Source: an uncultured Lachnospiraceae bacterium (GTDB lineage: Bacteria > Bacillota > Clostridia > Lachnospirales > Lachnospiraceae). Taken from it: DNA of 64,000 nt. Where the stretch lies: positions 1 through 64,000 of the forward strand of contig CAJTVT010000011.1 of the NCBI GenBank assembly GCA_910580015.1, given 5' to 3'. The position numbers were made by a program, and so were the translations under genes. The notes under the pieces were generated by a model, which saw nothing but the letters and a program-made list of their open reading frames with translations, was not told where the DNA came from and made no database searches. Below, piece after piece: positions 53,079-61,835 of this stretch. How positions within the stretch are numbered: position 1 is the stretch's first letter; every line of letters begins with the position of its first letter.

Positions 53079-53273
53079 CTATAAGGCAAACAGATTTTTC
53101 ATGGTTTCAAACAATTCATATATGTAAGGCACAATCCAAAACAGTACAATCAAAAGCCCTGCCAAGCTGGTGAGAAAAGCATGTTCTTCTCTTCCACTGT
53201 GCTTTAATACTTGGCTCAGCACCGTCACTAAAATCCCCACCGCCGCAATTTTAAAAATTAGACTTATACTCAT
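53079..53273 (-). CDS. spoIIIAC: Stage III sporulation protein AC
   Basis: A 64-aa protein with two membrane helices joined by LSQVLKHSGREEHAF, the family hallmark. It starts MSISLIFKIAAVGILVTVLS. Part of the feeding channel membrane complex. Confidence 0.96.
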   Translation of the reverse strand: MSISLIFKIAAVGILVTVLSQVLKHSGREEHAFLTSLAGLLIVLFWIVPYIYELFETMKNLFAL

Positions 53274-53289
53274 AGCTTCCTCCGTATTC

Positions 53290-53805
53290 CTATATCAGGA
53301 GAATGACCAGAAACAACCCACACATCAGACTCAGCACACTGGACAACTTCTGCCTGTCCTTTAACTGTGCCTGGGCATTTTGAATCAGAACTTCGGCCTG
53401 TTCCATATAAAGCTCCAGATTCTTTAACTGCATCTGGCTATCCAGATAACCAAAATTTTCTCCGGCGCGCTGTAAAAGGCCCCGCTCCTGTTCGTCAAAC
53501 AGAAATCTCCCCGACTCCTGCTCCACCAAACGACTCCAAAAATTTCCCATACTTTCCTCATTCGCATTCATCTCCTTTGCCGCCTTGGTAAGAAATCCAC
53601 AAAAAGGTTCCTTGTTTTGAGACGCTATCTGCAAAAACGCCTCCTTTAATGGTGTTCTGGCATAGGAAATCTCTCCCCGCAGCATCAGAAACATTTCCTT
53701 CATTGCCACAAGTTGGTCTAAATGCTCCTGAAGTTCTCTTCGAATCCGAAAGCCATAGAGGAGCGATGCGCCAATAATCAAAATACTGCCAATCAACTTC
53801 AACAT
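53290..53805 (-). CDS. spoIIIAB: Stage III sporulation protein AB
   Basis: 171 aa with membrane helices at both ends (IGSILIIGASLLYGF; VLSLMCGLFLVILLI) and a cytosolic helical middle. Homologous to type II secretion F proteins in fold. The start overlaps the spoIIIAA end by 7 bases. Confidence 0.95.
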   Translation of the reverse strand: MLKLIGSILIIGASLLYGFRIRRELQEHLDQLVAMKEMFLMLRGEISYARTPLKEAFLQIASQNKEPFCGFLTKAAKEMNANEESMGNFWSRLVEQESGRFLFDEQERGLLQRAGENFGYLDSQMQLKNLELYMEQAEVLIQNAQAQLKDRQKLSSVLSLMCGLFLVILLI

Positions 53806-54737
53806 AACCTTTGCATCCTTTCATCATACACAGAGAATTTCCGTTCCCCTTCTGGATCCATCCACAAAAAAACAAACCGCCCAAAAAAACCCTTTTCCAG
53901 CCATTTTGCCAGATACATTTTTTCCTGTAGCTCCCCTACATGTTGGGCGTGCATGGTCCCCAGAATCTGGCAGCCACAGTGCATGGCCTCCTCCACTGCC
54001 AGACAATCATCCTGACTTCCCAGCTCATCCACGGCGATAATCTGCGGCGACATACTTCGCAGTAGCAGTCTCATTCCCTCCGCTTTGGGACAGGCATCCA
54101 GCACGTCTGTCCGGTTCCCAAGGTCATTTTGTGGAACCCCAAAGAAACAGGCCGCAATCTCACTGCGCTCATCCACAACGCCTACCTTTTTTGCCGCAAT
54201 CTCTTTCGTACCATCCGAAAGTAGTCGAATACAATCTCGAAGCATTGTGGTTTTACCCACTCCTGGAGGTGACAGAATCAACGTATTAAAAATTCCCGCA
54301 TTCTGAACAATCCATGGAATCACTTCACTGGCACATCCTTTCTTCTGTCGTGCCACCCGAATATTAAGGCTGCATATATTACGAAAGGCACGGATTTTTC
54401 CCTGTTCACAGGCTGTCCGCCCTGCTACGCCGACTCGATGGCCCCCCTCGATGGTAAAAAATCCATTGCGCAACTCCTCCTCCAACGCATACATAGAATA
54501 TTGGCTCATTCTGGACAACGTCTCTTTCATATCTGTCTCCCTCCAGATATAACTGTTCTCCTGACGATTCTGAAATCTCGTTTTGTCCTGATTCCAAAAA
54601 TATTCTCTCCCTTTTCCCAGCACCATCACAGGACGCCCAATCCGCAGGCGAAATTCCTCTGGTTCTATCCCCTGTTGAAAACTGGCCTTACATAAGGTCC
54701 TCAATGCACTGGGAAACACATTGATAATTTCCTCCAT
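53799..54737 (-). CDS. spoIIIAA: Stage III sporulation protein AA (ATPase)
   Basis: A 312-aa secretion-type ATPase that energises the SpoIIIA channel. Walker A is LSPPGVGKTTMLRDC (about residues 155-168) and Walker B is MSPQIIAVDELGSQDD (about 228). ATG 54,737 is 7 bases after GGAGG. First gene of an eight-gene operon, behind a sigma-E-type promoter. Confidence 0.96.
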   Translation of the reverse strand: MEEIINVFPSALRTLCKASFQQGIEPEEFRLRIGRPVMVLGKGREYFWNQDKTRFQNRQENSYIWRETDMKETLSRMSQYSMYALEEELRNGFFTIEGGHRVGVAGRTACEQGKIRAFRNICSLNIRVARQKKGCASEVIPWIVQNAGIFNTLILSPPGVGKTTMLRDCIRLLSDGTKEIAAKKVGVVDERSEIAACFFGVPQNDLGNRTDVLDACPKAEGMRLLLRSMSPQIIAVDELGSQDDCLAVEEAMHCGCQILGTMHAQHVGELQEKMYLAKWLEKGFFGRFVFLWMDPEGERKFSVYDERMQRLC

Positions 54738-54783
54738 AAGCGTTCCTCCATAACGTTGTGTCATCTGCCTGTATCTGGTTTTA

Positions 54784-54812
54784 AATATATGAGGACAAGA
54801 ATCAAAATATTC
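54784..54812 (-). promoter_or_regulatory. Sigma-E promoter of spoIIIA
   Basis: -35 GAATATT (54,806-54,812) and -10 CATATATT (54,784-54,791) with a 14-base spacer match the sigma-E consensus GHATATT-N14-CATACAHT with one mismatch in the -10. It lies 47 bases before the spoIIIAA start, on the coding strand. Confidence 0.75.
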
Positions 54813-54824
54813 CAAAAACAACAA

Positions 54825-54887
54825 GCGGGCCCGCATCAAGTGATTTCCCCATACAAAGTGGGGACTCTATCCTTGATGCGGGCCCGC
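54825..54887 (-). terminator. GC-rich hairpin after the ABC exporter operon
   Basis: GCGGGCCCGCATCAAG pairs with CTTGATGCGGGCCCGC over 16 bases; an inner stem pairs CCCCA with TGGGG. On the minus strand it is followed by TTGTTGTTTTTGG. It insulates spoIIIA from the exporter genes. Confidence 0.85.
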
Positions 54888-54910
54888 CCGCTGTCTTTAT
54901 CAGTCACATG

Positions 54911-56749
54911 TTAAGCTGCTTCAAATTGTGAATTATAAAGTTCCGCATAGAAACCATTTTTTGCCAGCAATTCCTGATGGTTCCCTTGTTCAATAATATC
55001 GCCGTCCTTCATCACTAAAATCACATCTGCATCTTTGATGGTGGACAGACGATGGGCAATTACAAAACTGGTCCTGCCCTTCATCAGATTATTCATCGCC
55101 TTTTGAATCCGCTCTTCTGTTCTTGTATCTACCGAGGATGTGGCCTCATCCAAAATCAAAATAGGATTATCTGCTAAAATAGCCCTAGCGATCGTCAGTA
55201 ACTGCTTCTGGCCCTGGGACACATTGCTTGCATCCTCATTCAACTCCATCTGATAACCGCCAGGCAACGTAGAAATAAAACGATGGGCATGTGCCGCCTT
55301 AGCCGCAGCTACAACTTCCTCATCTGTGGCATCCAATCGGCCATAACGAATATTTTCCATAATTGTGCCTTTAAACAGCCAGGTATCTTGCAACACCATT
55401 CCGAAATTCTCTCGAAGCTCGCTGCGATGGAAATCTCTCAAATCATGGCCGTCCACTTGAATGCTGCCTTTTTGCACATCATAAAATCGCATCAAAAGCT
55501 TCACCATTGTAGTCTTTCCCGCCCCAGTGGGTCCCACGATGGCCACCATCTGCCCAGGCTCCACCTTACAATTGAAATCATGGATAATCACCTGTTCTGG
55601 ATCATACCCAAACTGTACATGTTCAAACGCAACTCGACCTTCCATCTTAGCCGCCTTGACAGGATTCTCTACTGATACCACTTCTTCCTCTTCATCTAGA
55701 AATTCAAAGACACGCTCTGCGGCTGCGGCAGTAGACTGGAGCATATTCGATACCTGAGCTACCTGGGAAATGGGCTGGGTAAACTGGCGCACATACTGGA
55801 TAAAGGATTGAATTTCCCCCACCTCAATACTACCGCGGATCGCAAGCATGGCTCCAACCACAGCAACTGCCACATATCCCAGATTCCCCACAAACCCCAT
55901 AATTGGCTGCATCATACCAGACAAAAACTGAGATTTCCAAGCAGATTGATATAAAATATCATTGGTCTCGTCAAACTCCCGTAACATATCTTCCTCTTTG
56001 TTAAATGCCTTTACAATATTATGACCACTGTAGACCTCCTCCACCTGACCATTAATCTTGCCCAGATATTTCTGCTGTGCAATAAAATATTTCTGAGAGA
56101 ATTTTACTACAATGCCGATCAATACACCAGAAACTGGAAGAATCACAAGGGCAATCAATGTCATCACTGGACTGATGCTTAACATCATCACCAAAATACC
56201 CACTAAGGTAGCAACTGATGTGATAAGCTGGGTCACACTCTGATTTAATCCCTGACCTAAGGTATCTACGTCGTTGGTAATTCGAGAAAGCACCTCGCCT
56301 ACTGTCCGAGATTCAAAATACTTCATGGGCATCCGATTAATCTTTTGAGAAATATCTTCCCGAAACCGGAAGCATATTTTCTGTGTTATTCCCGTCATTA
56401 TATAACCCTGAACAAAGGAACACAATGCACTGAACAAATAAATTGCCAGCAAGAACAATAAAATCTCTCCGATTCTGCCAAAATCAATACCGCCAGCACC
56501 AGATACTTTGGCCACCAAGCCGTTAAACAACTCGGTCGTTGCATTTCCAAGAATCTTTGGCCCCACAATTCCAAATACTGTTGATGCCACTGCAAAAATC
56601 AAAACCACAAATACGCCGATTTTATAACGTCCCATGTACTGCAGAAGTTTTCTGACTGTACCACGAAAATTCTTTGCTTTTTCTCCAGGTGCTATTCCTC
56701 CTGGCCCATGTCCAGGTCCCATCCTTCTTGGCTGTCTCTGTTCGCTCAT
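54911..56749 (-). CDS. ABC exporter subunit, consensus ATP site (TM288-like)
   Basis: 612 aa: an N-terminal six-helix membrane domain (residues 45-335) and an ATPase domain. Walker A is GPTGAGKTT (about residue 405), the signature is NVSQGQKQLLTIAR and Walker B is ILILDEATSSVDTRT with the catalytic Glu. The N-terminus is Gly/Pro/Arg-rich. It pairs with the adjacent 719-aa subunit; the stop of that gene and this start share one base. Heterodimers of this kind export drugs or lipids. Substrate unknown. Confidence 0.94.
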   Translation of the reverse strand: MSEQRQPRRMGPGHGPGGIAPGEKAKNFRGTVRKLLQYMGRYKIGVFVVLIFAVASTVFGIVGPKILGNATTELFNGLVAKVSGAGGIDFGRIGEILLFLLAIYLFSALCSFVQGYIMTGITQKICFRFREDISQKINRMPMKYFESRTVGEVLSRITNDVDTLGQGLNQSVTQLITSVATLVGILVMMLSISPVMTLIALVILPVSGVLIGIVVKFSQKYFIAQQKYLGKINGQVEEVYSGHNIVKAFNKEEDMLREFDETNDILYQSAWKSQFLSGMMQPIMGFVGNLGYVAVAVVGAMLAIRGSIEVGEIQSFIQYVRQFTQPISQVAQVSNMLQSTAAAAERVFEFLDEEEEVVSVENPVKAAKMEGRVAFEHVQFGYDPEQVIIHDFNCKVEPGQMVAIVGPTGAGKTTMVKLLMRFYDVQKGSIQVDGHDLRDFHRSELRENFGMVLQDTWLFKGTIMENIRYGRLDATDEEVVAAAKAAHAHRFISTLPGGYQMELNEDASNVSQGQKQLLTIARAILADNPILILDEATSSVDTRTEERIQKAMNNLMKGRTSFVIAHRLSTIKDADVILVMKDGDIIEQGNHQELLAKNGFYAELYNSQFEAA

Positions 56750-58908
56750 CAGTCCGCACCTCCTTGATTTTTAAGTTCCTGTTCTGAAAGCTGGGATCTT
56801 GCAATCTCCTGATAGGTCTCACAGTTTGCCATCAGCTCATCATGAGTTCCCATACCCACAACGCCCCCATCTTCTAAGACAATGATCTGATCTGCGTGAA
56901 GTATGGTACTGATACGCTGCGCTACAATAATCACAGCAGCCTCCTCTGTCTTTTCCTGAAGAGCCTTTCTAAGCGTCACATCCGTCTTATAATCCAATGC
57001 GGAAAAACTGTCGTCAAAAAGAAATACCTTTGGATTTTTGGCAATTGCCCTGGCAATCGAAAGTCGCTGTTTCTGCCCTCCTGACACATTGGTGCCGCCT
57101 TGGGATATTGGACTTTCATATTCCTCTTCTTTTTCACAGATAAATTCCTTCGCCTGCGCGATCTCTGCGGCTTCTAACATCTGGGTCTCTGATACATTTC
57201 CAGAAAACTTAATATTCGAGGCAATGGTTCCAGAAAACAGCACGCCTTTCTGTGGCACATACCCCACAAGATCCCGAAGCTTTTTCTGCGTCATCTGTCG
57301 GATATCCACCCCATCCATGGTAATCCTTCCCCCTGTCACATCATAAAATCTCGGAATTAAATTCAACACAGTCGATTTTCCACATCCAGTGCTCCCAATT
57401 ATGGCAGTGGTCCGCCCTGGACTAGCAGTAAATGAAATATGGCTCACCGCATCTTCCTCTGCACCTGGGTAACGGAAGGAAACATCCTCAAACGCAACTT
57501 CTCCACACCAATCTTCTTTCTTATCGTCCATCGGAAGTGTTGGATCCAACACGGTCTCTGGAGTCTGTATCACCTCTTCAATACGGTTTGCCGCCACTCC
57601 CGCACGAGGCAGCATCACAGAGATCATGGTAATCATCAAAAATGCCATGACAATCTGCATGGTATAAGTGATAAAGGCCATCATATCTCCAACCTGTAGA
57701 TTTCCAAGATCGACTCCCTTTGCTCCAAACCAGACAATCAAAACTGTAATACAATTCATAATCAGCAGCATCGCTGGCATCATCATGGACATGACACGAC
57801 TGGTAAAAAGCTGTGTCTTCATCAAATCTCGATTGGCGCCCTCAAATCGTTTCTCCTCAAATTTTTCTCTGGAAAAAGCACGAATTACAGAAATTCCTGT
57901 AAGAATTTCCCTGGAAACTAGATTTAGCCGATCTACCAACGTCTGCATTTTCTTAAACCTTGGCATGGTAACAGACATCAGCACACCCACCAGCAAAATA
58001 ATACTTCCAACAGCAACGCCGATAATCCATCCCATTCCTGTCTTCGTACCGGCTACTTTGACAACGCCTCCAATTCCGATAATTGGAGCATACATAATCA
58101 TACGCAGCAAAAGTACAGTCACCATTTGTACCTGCTGAATATCGTTGGTGCTTCTGGTAATCAATGAGGCCGTGGAAAACTGCTCAATCTCATGATTAGA
58201 AAATGCAACCACCTTCTTAAATACCTTTCCTCGAAGGTCCCTACCCACCTTCGCAGAAACTCTCGACGCAAGCAGACCAGCTACAATGGATGCAAGAGTC
58301 ATGACCACTGTCATAGCAAGCATTTTGCCTCCTGTCCGCAACATATAACGATTCTGATAGTCCTCCATATGATAACCCAAAGCTTCATATTCTTCTCGAA
58401 CCATCAATCTTGCCTTCTGAGAGATTATGGACTCACTCATATCTCCCATCTGTTTCTTCGCCTGTTCCTCTGTCTCAAGAATCTGCTCTTTGGTGATCTG
58501 TCCGCTGTCCAGCATCGTTCTCAACGTCTCCATATCCATGCCAGTCTCCTCTGTCATGGAAGACATCACCACCAATGGCATCCCCAAAATACGCTCCAAT
58601 TCTTCTAATTCCACATTCTCTTGTAGCGTTAATTCATAATTGCCATTGGATAACTCCTGATAAGAGTCTCGCAACTTCTTGGCATCTTGCTCTGAAAGAA
58701 ACAAACAGAGATTCTCCATTGTATCTTCTCGCATTTCCTCTGGCACAGCATACGCAATGCCGCTTTGCTGAATTCCAATATCCACAATATCTGACATATA
58801 CTGGGGAAGCGATAAGTCACAATATGCCTGCACAATCAACAGTAAAAAAATTACAAATACTGCAAGTTTATGCCTTCCTAAATTCTTCAATATTTTTCCC
58901 ATTTTCAA
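56749..58908 (-). CDS. ABC exporter subunit, degenerate ATP site and large loop (TM287-like)
   Basis: 719 aa. The start is TTG 58,908, 7 bases after AGGAAG, or ATG 58,902. Helix 1 (residues 14-30) is followed by an extra ~150-residue polar, Glu-rich extracellular segment before helix 2. The ATPase domain has GSTGCGKST, VSGGQKQRLSIAR and Walker B FLFDDSFSALDYKT, where Asp replaces the catalytic Glu. That is typical of the non-hydrolysing half of heterodimeric exporters. It is followed by the 612-aa partner. Confidence 0.94.
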   Translation of the reverse strand: MKMGKILKNLGRHKLAVFVIFLLLIVQAYCDLSLPQYMSDIVDIGIQQSGIAYAVPEEMREDTMENLCLFLSEQDAKKLRDSYQELSNGNYELTLQENVELEELERILGMPLVVMSSMTEETGMDMETLRTMLDSGQITKEQILETEEQAKKQMGDMSESIISQKARLMVREEYEALGYHMEDYQNRYMLRTGGKMLAMTVVMTLASIVAGLLASRVSAKVGRDLRGKVFKKVVAFSNHEIEQFSTASLITRSTNDIQQVQMVTVLLLRMIMYAPIIGIGGVVKVAGTKTGMGWIIGVAVGSIILLVGVLMSVTMPRFKKMQTLVDRLNLVSREILTGISVIRAFSREKFEEKRFEGANRDLMKTQLFTSRVMSMMMPAMLLIMNCITVLIVWFGAKGVDLGNLQVGDMMAFITYTMQIVMAFLMITMISVMLPRAGVAANRIEEVIQTPETVLDPTLPMDDKKEDWCGEVAFEDVSFRYPGAEEDAVSHISFTASPGRTTAIIGSTGCGKSTVLNLIPRFYDVTGGRITMDGVDIRQMTQKKLRDLVGYVPQKGVLFSGTIASNIKFSGNVSETQMLEAAEIAQAKEFICEKEEEYESPISQGGTNVSGGQKQRLSIARAIAKNPKVFLFDDSFSALDYKTDVTLRKALQEKTEEAAVIIVAQRISTILHADQIIVLEDGGVVGMGTHDELMANCETYQEIARSQLSEQELKNQGGAD

Positions 58909-58941
58909 TCATCTTCTTCCTGTTTTTCGATTTTTCAGTCC

Positions 58942-58970
58942 ATACTATTCCTTTTCCCAGTATTTGTCAA
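58942..58970 (-). promoter_or_regulatory. Promoter of the ABC exporter operon
   Basis: -35 TTGACA at 58,965-58,970 and -10 TAGTAT at 58,942-58,947, 17-base spacer. Confidence 0.75.
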
Positions 58971-59067
58971 TGTACCAAATCTTAAACTTTCTAAAAATTT
59001 TATAAACTGCCCGAATCTGACAGCAAAACTCCGTGTTCTACAAGATATTTTTAACATTTCATATGTT

Positions 59068-59835
59068 CTAAAACCCCTGCTGCATCATCCACATCTTCAT
59101 AATCCACCGCTGAGGCAACACTTTAGAAGCCACATGGGCTGTCTTTGCATAAATTCCATAAACGGACATATCATGGTTGCGCCTTGCGTCCCGCAGAGCC
59201 TTCTTTGCAACCCGATGTGGCTCCGTCATCCCAAAGAAATTATTGACCGTCTTTGGCGCACCAATTTTGGCCCTGTCATACAATGCTGTGCGCATCCAGC
59301 CAGGACAGACCGCCGTCACAGTAATACCTTTTTGTTTCACCTCCACCTGCAACGCTCTGGAATAATGCCTGACAAAAGTCTTTGTCGAACTGTATATATT
59401 TTGATAAGGCAAGGGCTGAAACGAAGCCAGGGAAGAGACATTTAAAATATGGCTTCCCCGTCTCATAAAAGGAAGAGACAGCAATGTCATGGCCACCACT
59501 GCACTACAATTTACATCAATCATATTGATCGATTCTGGAACAGATATATTATCGTACGAGCAAAATTTTGCATATCCAGCATTATTAATCAGATATTTGA
59601 TGTTTGGCTTTTCTTGCTTTATCACCTCTCCAAAGGACATAATTTCATCAAGATTTGACAAATCTACAGAAAAGATCTGGATCTTATCTCCAAACTGTTT
59701 TTGCACTTTCTTAAGCTTACGCTTATCTCTGGCAACCGCCCAAATCTCATCTAATTCCGCTTCCTTTCGCAACAATTTTACAAATTCTTTTCCAAATCCG
59801 CTGCTTGCGCCTGTTATAAGTGCAATCTTTTTCAT
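59068..59835 (-). CDS. Short-chain dehydrogenase/reductase
   Basis: A 255-aa NAD(P)-dependent oxidoreductase. The cofactor loop is LITGASSGFGKEFVKLL (TGxxxGxG), followed by INNAGYAKF and the catalytic Y-x-x-x-K in IYSSTKTFVRHYS (about residue 150). The C-terminus (LPQRWIMKMWMMQQGF) resembles YqjQ/DltE-like SDRs that act on lipidic substrates, but the substrate is unknown. It lies 31 bases after the HAD gene in the LysR-HAD-SDR run. Confidence 0.92.
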   Translation of the reverse strand: MKKIALITGASSGFGKEFVKLLRKEAELDEIWAVARDKRKLKKVQKQFGDKIQIFSVDLSNLDEIMSFGEVIKQEKPNIKYLINNAGYAKFCSYDNISVPESINMIDVNCSAVVAMTLLSLPFMRRGSHILNVSSLASFQPLPYQNIYSSTKTFVRHYSRALQVEVKQKGITVTAVCPGWMRTALYDRAKIGAPKTVNNFFGMTEPHRVAKKALRDARRNHDMSVYGIYAKTAHVASKVLPQRWIMKMWMMQQGF

Positions 59836-59866
59836 TGGCTGCCTCCTTTCTTTGTACCATGTTTTC

Positions 59867-60658
59867 TTAAATCAATCCATAATGCTTACATGCAAGATAA
59901 ATCCCATCTTCCCACAGTGGAGCGGTCACATACTCTGCAACCTCTTTTGCCTGTTGCATTCCATCTCCCATGGCAACCGAATGGGCCGTATATTCCAACA
60001 TATCCAAATCATTGGTACTGTCCCCAAAAGAATACGTATTTTCATGCGCAATTCCAAGTATTCTGCAAATTTCTTGAATTCCGGTCGCCTTATGAAATCC
60101 TTTTGGCACAATCTCCATAAAATTGCCTCCCCGATGGATCACCGTATATCCAGGTTCCAGCACATGTTCTAACTCCTGTTGTTTTTTTGTGTCTTCCAGA
60201 TAATTCACACAAAATTTACTGACCTCCAAACAATCCTCATTCCCTGTCACCCGCAGCATATTCTCTCCCATGTCCCGTTTCAGTTCTTGGGGGAAGGAAG
60301 AATCCTTTGGAAATCGCTCCTCATCCAGATACAGAAAATATCTTCCCTCCAAAATATATGCTGCTCCAAGGCTTCGCAAAAAATCATTGATCCGCTGAAT
60401 CTCCTCCAAAGCAATCTTGTGATAAAATTTTACCTCTCCCTGAAATTCTCCATAAGTACCACAACCTGCCAAAATACCATCAAATCCCAAAGGCATCAGC
60501 GCTTGGTCTGGAATAAATATTCTGGTCCTTCCACTGCTGATAAACAGATAATGTCCTTGATGTTTCATCTGTTGAAATGCTTCTCTTGTGCTGTCTGGAA
60601 TCTGCTGCTTTTTATCCCAGATCGTCCCATCAATATCAAAAAATATCGCTTTTCTCAT
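59867..60658 (-). CDS. HAD family hydrolase, Cof type
   Basis: 263 aa. Motif I is IFFDIDGTIWDKKQQIPDST (residues 5-24), motif II is LFISSGRTR and motif IV is SFGDSTNDLDMLEY, with a C2-type cap between. Members dephosphorylate sugar phosphates or cofactors. Start ATG 60,658 after GGAGAGG. The ATG overlaps the LysR stop as ATGA, so the two are translationally coupled. Confidence 0.92.
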   Translation of the reverse strand: MRKAIFFDIDGTIWDKKQQIPDSTREAFQQMKHQGHYLFISSGRTRIFIPDQALMPLGFDGILAGCGTYGEFQGEVKFYHKIALEEIQRINDFLRSLGAAYILEGRYFLYLDEERFPKDSSFPQELKRDMGENMLRVTGNEDCLEVSKFCVNYLEDTKKQQELEHVLEPGYTVIHRGGNFMEIVPKGFHKATGIQEICRILGIAHENTYSFGDSTNDLDMLEYTAHSVAMGDGMQQAKEVAEYVTAPLWEDGIYLACKHYGLI

Positions 60659-61557
60659 ATGTTTCCTCTCCATGTCTGAAAATATTTGCTTATTGTATCA
60701 TATTTTTCACTGAAAATGCTATTTTTGAGATACACAAAATTAAATTCTCTTTGAATTTCAAAACTTTCCACAGGAATTTCATATAAAATCCCCTCTTTTA
60801 ATTCTTGTTCCACCACTGTCTCATACAGAAAGCTAATACCACAATTTCCTCCAACGAATTTACGAATCGCGGCCATATTGGAAACCTCGATCCGATTCTT
60901 AAATTTATCCAAGGACTGGTTATGTGTCTGCAAAAACTGTTCTAAAATCCCTCTGGTTCCAGATCCCTTTTCCCGTACAATCAAACGATTTTGAAACAAT
61001 GCTTCCATGGGAATGCTGCCACCATTGCATTCTTTCTCATAAAAATTCCTGCCACAGACCCCAATATATTTTTCCCGTGAAATCAAATGATAAGAATATA
61101 TACTTTTGTCAAATCTCCCCTCCACCACAGCAAATTCAATTTCACCTGCCTCCAGCAATTCCAAAAGACTTTCCGTATTTTTCACAGTGACACAGATATC
61201 TGTATCAGGATAATCCTCAAGATAACGTCCCAACACAGTTGGAACCACAAATTCCCCAACGGTCAATGTTGCCCCTAATACCAATTTCTCCTTTTTTCGT
61301 ATACTGTCCTGCAAGACTTTCTGAATTTGCAGTTCATCGGCACACATAGAAGCTGCAAGACGTTCCAGAATCTTTCCCTGTTCTGTCAAAAAAACCTTCT
61401 TTCCCCTCATTTCCACCAGCGGTACCCCATAAAACTCTTCCAGATACCGGATATGTTGGGTCACTGCTGGCTGAGTAATATGTAGATTGGCAGACGCACG
61501 GGTATAATTCAATGTTCTGCACACCTCTAAAAATGTATAAATCCGACTGTCAATCAT
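60655..61557 (-). CDS. LysR family transcriptional regulator
   Basis: 300 aa. The N-terminal HTH (MIDSRIYTFLEVCRTLNYTR, then ITQPAVTQHIRYLEEFYGVP) is at residues 1-60. The C-terminal effector domain has LVLGATLTVGEFVVPTVLGR and GISFLYETVVEQE. ATG 61,557 follows GGGAGGGG. It is transcribed divergently from the sulfite/nitrite reductase gene, the usual layout for a regulator and its target. The inducer could be a sulfur or nitrogen compound by analogy with CysB/CysL; this is an inference. Confidence 0.92.
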   Translation of the reverse strand: MIDSRIYTFLEVCRTLNYTRASANLHITQPAVTQHIRYLEEFYGVPLVEMRGKKVFLTEQGKILERLAASMCADELQIQKVLQDSIRKKEKLVLGATLTVGEFVVPTVLGRYLEDYPDTDICVTVKNTESLLELLEAGEIEFAVVEGRFDKSIYSYHLISREKYIGVCGRNFYEKECNGGSIPMEALFQNRLIVREKGSGTRGILEQFLQTHNQSLDKFKNRIEVSNMAAIRKFVGGNCGISFLYETVVEQELKEGILYEIPVESFEIQREFNFVYLKNSIFSEKYDTISKYFQTWRGNI

Positions 61558-61835
61558 AGATCCCCTCCCTTTCTCCCAAGATGTATTCTCGGAGCCTCGC
61601 AAAATCAGGCACAAAGGGACTCCCAGAGTACATCCAATACGTTTTTTCGTTACTATTATAATATATTTTTATTATTTTATAAATAATTATAATTTCATTT
61701 TATATGAAAATTTTGGTAAAATACAGTCACAAAAAAGATGTCTTCTTCCTTGTGATAAATCCTTGCCAGAACGGACACCATAGAGAAGAGAGCAGAAAAA
61801 CATCATATCATATTTTTCTTATAAAGGAGGGTCTT

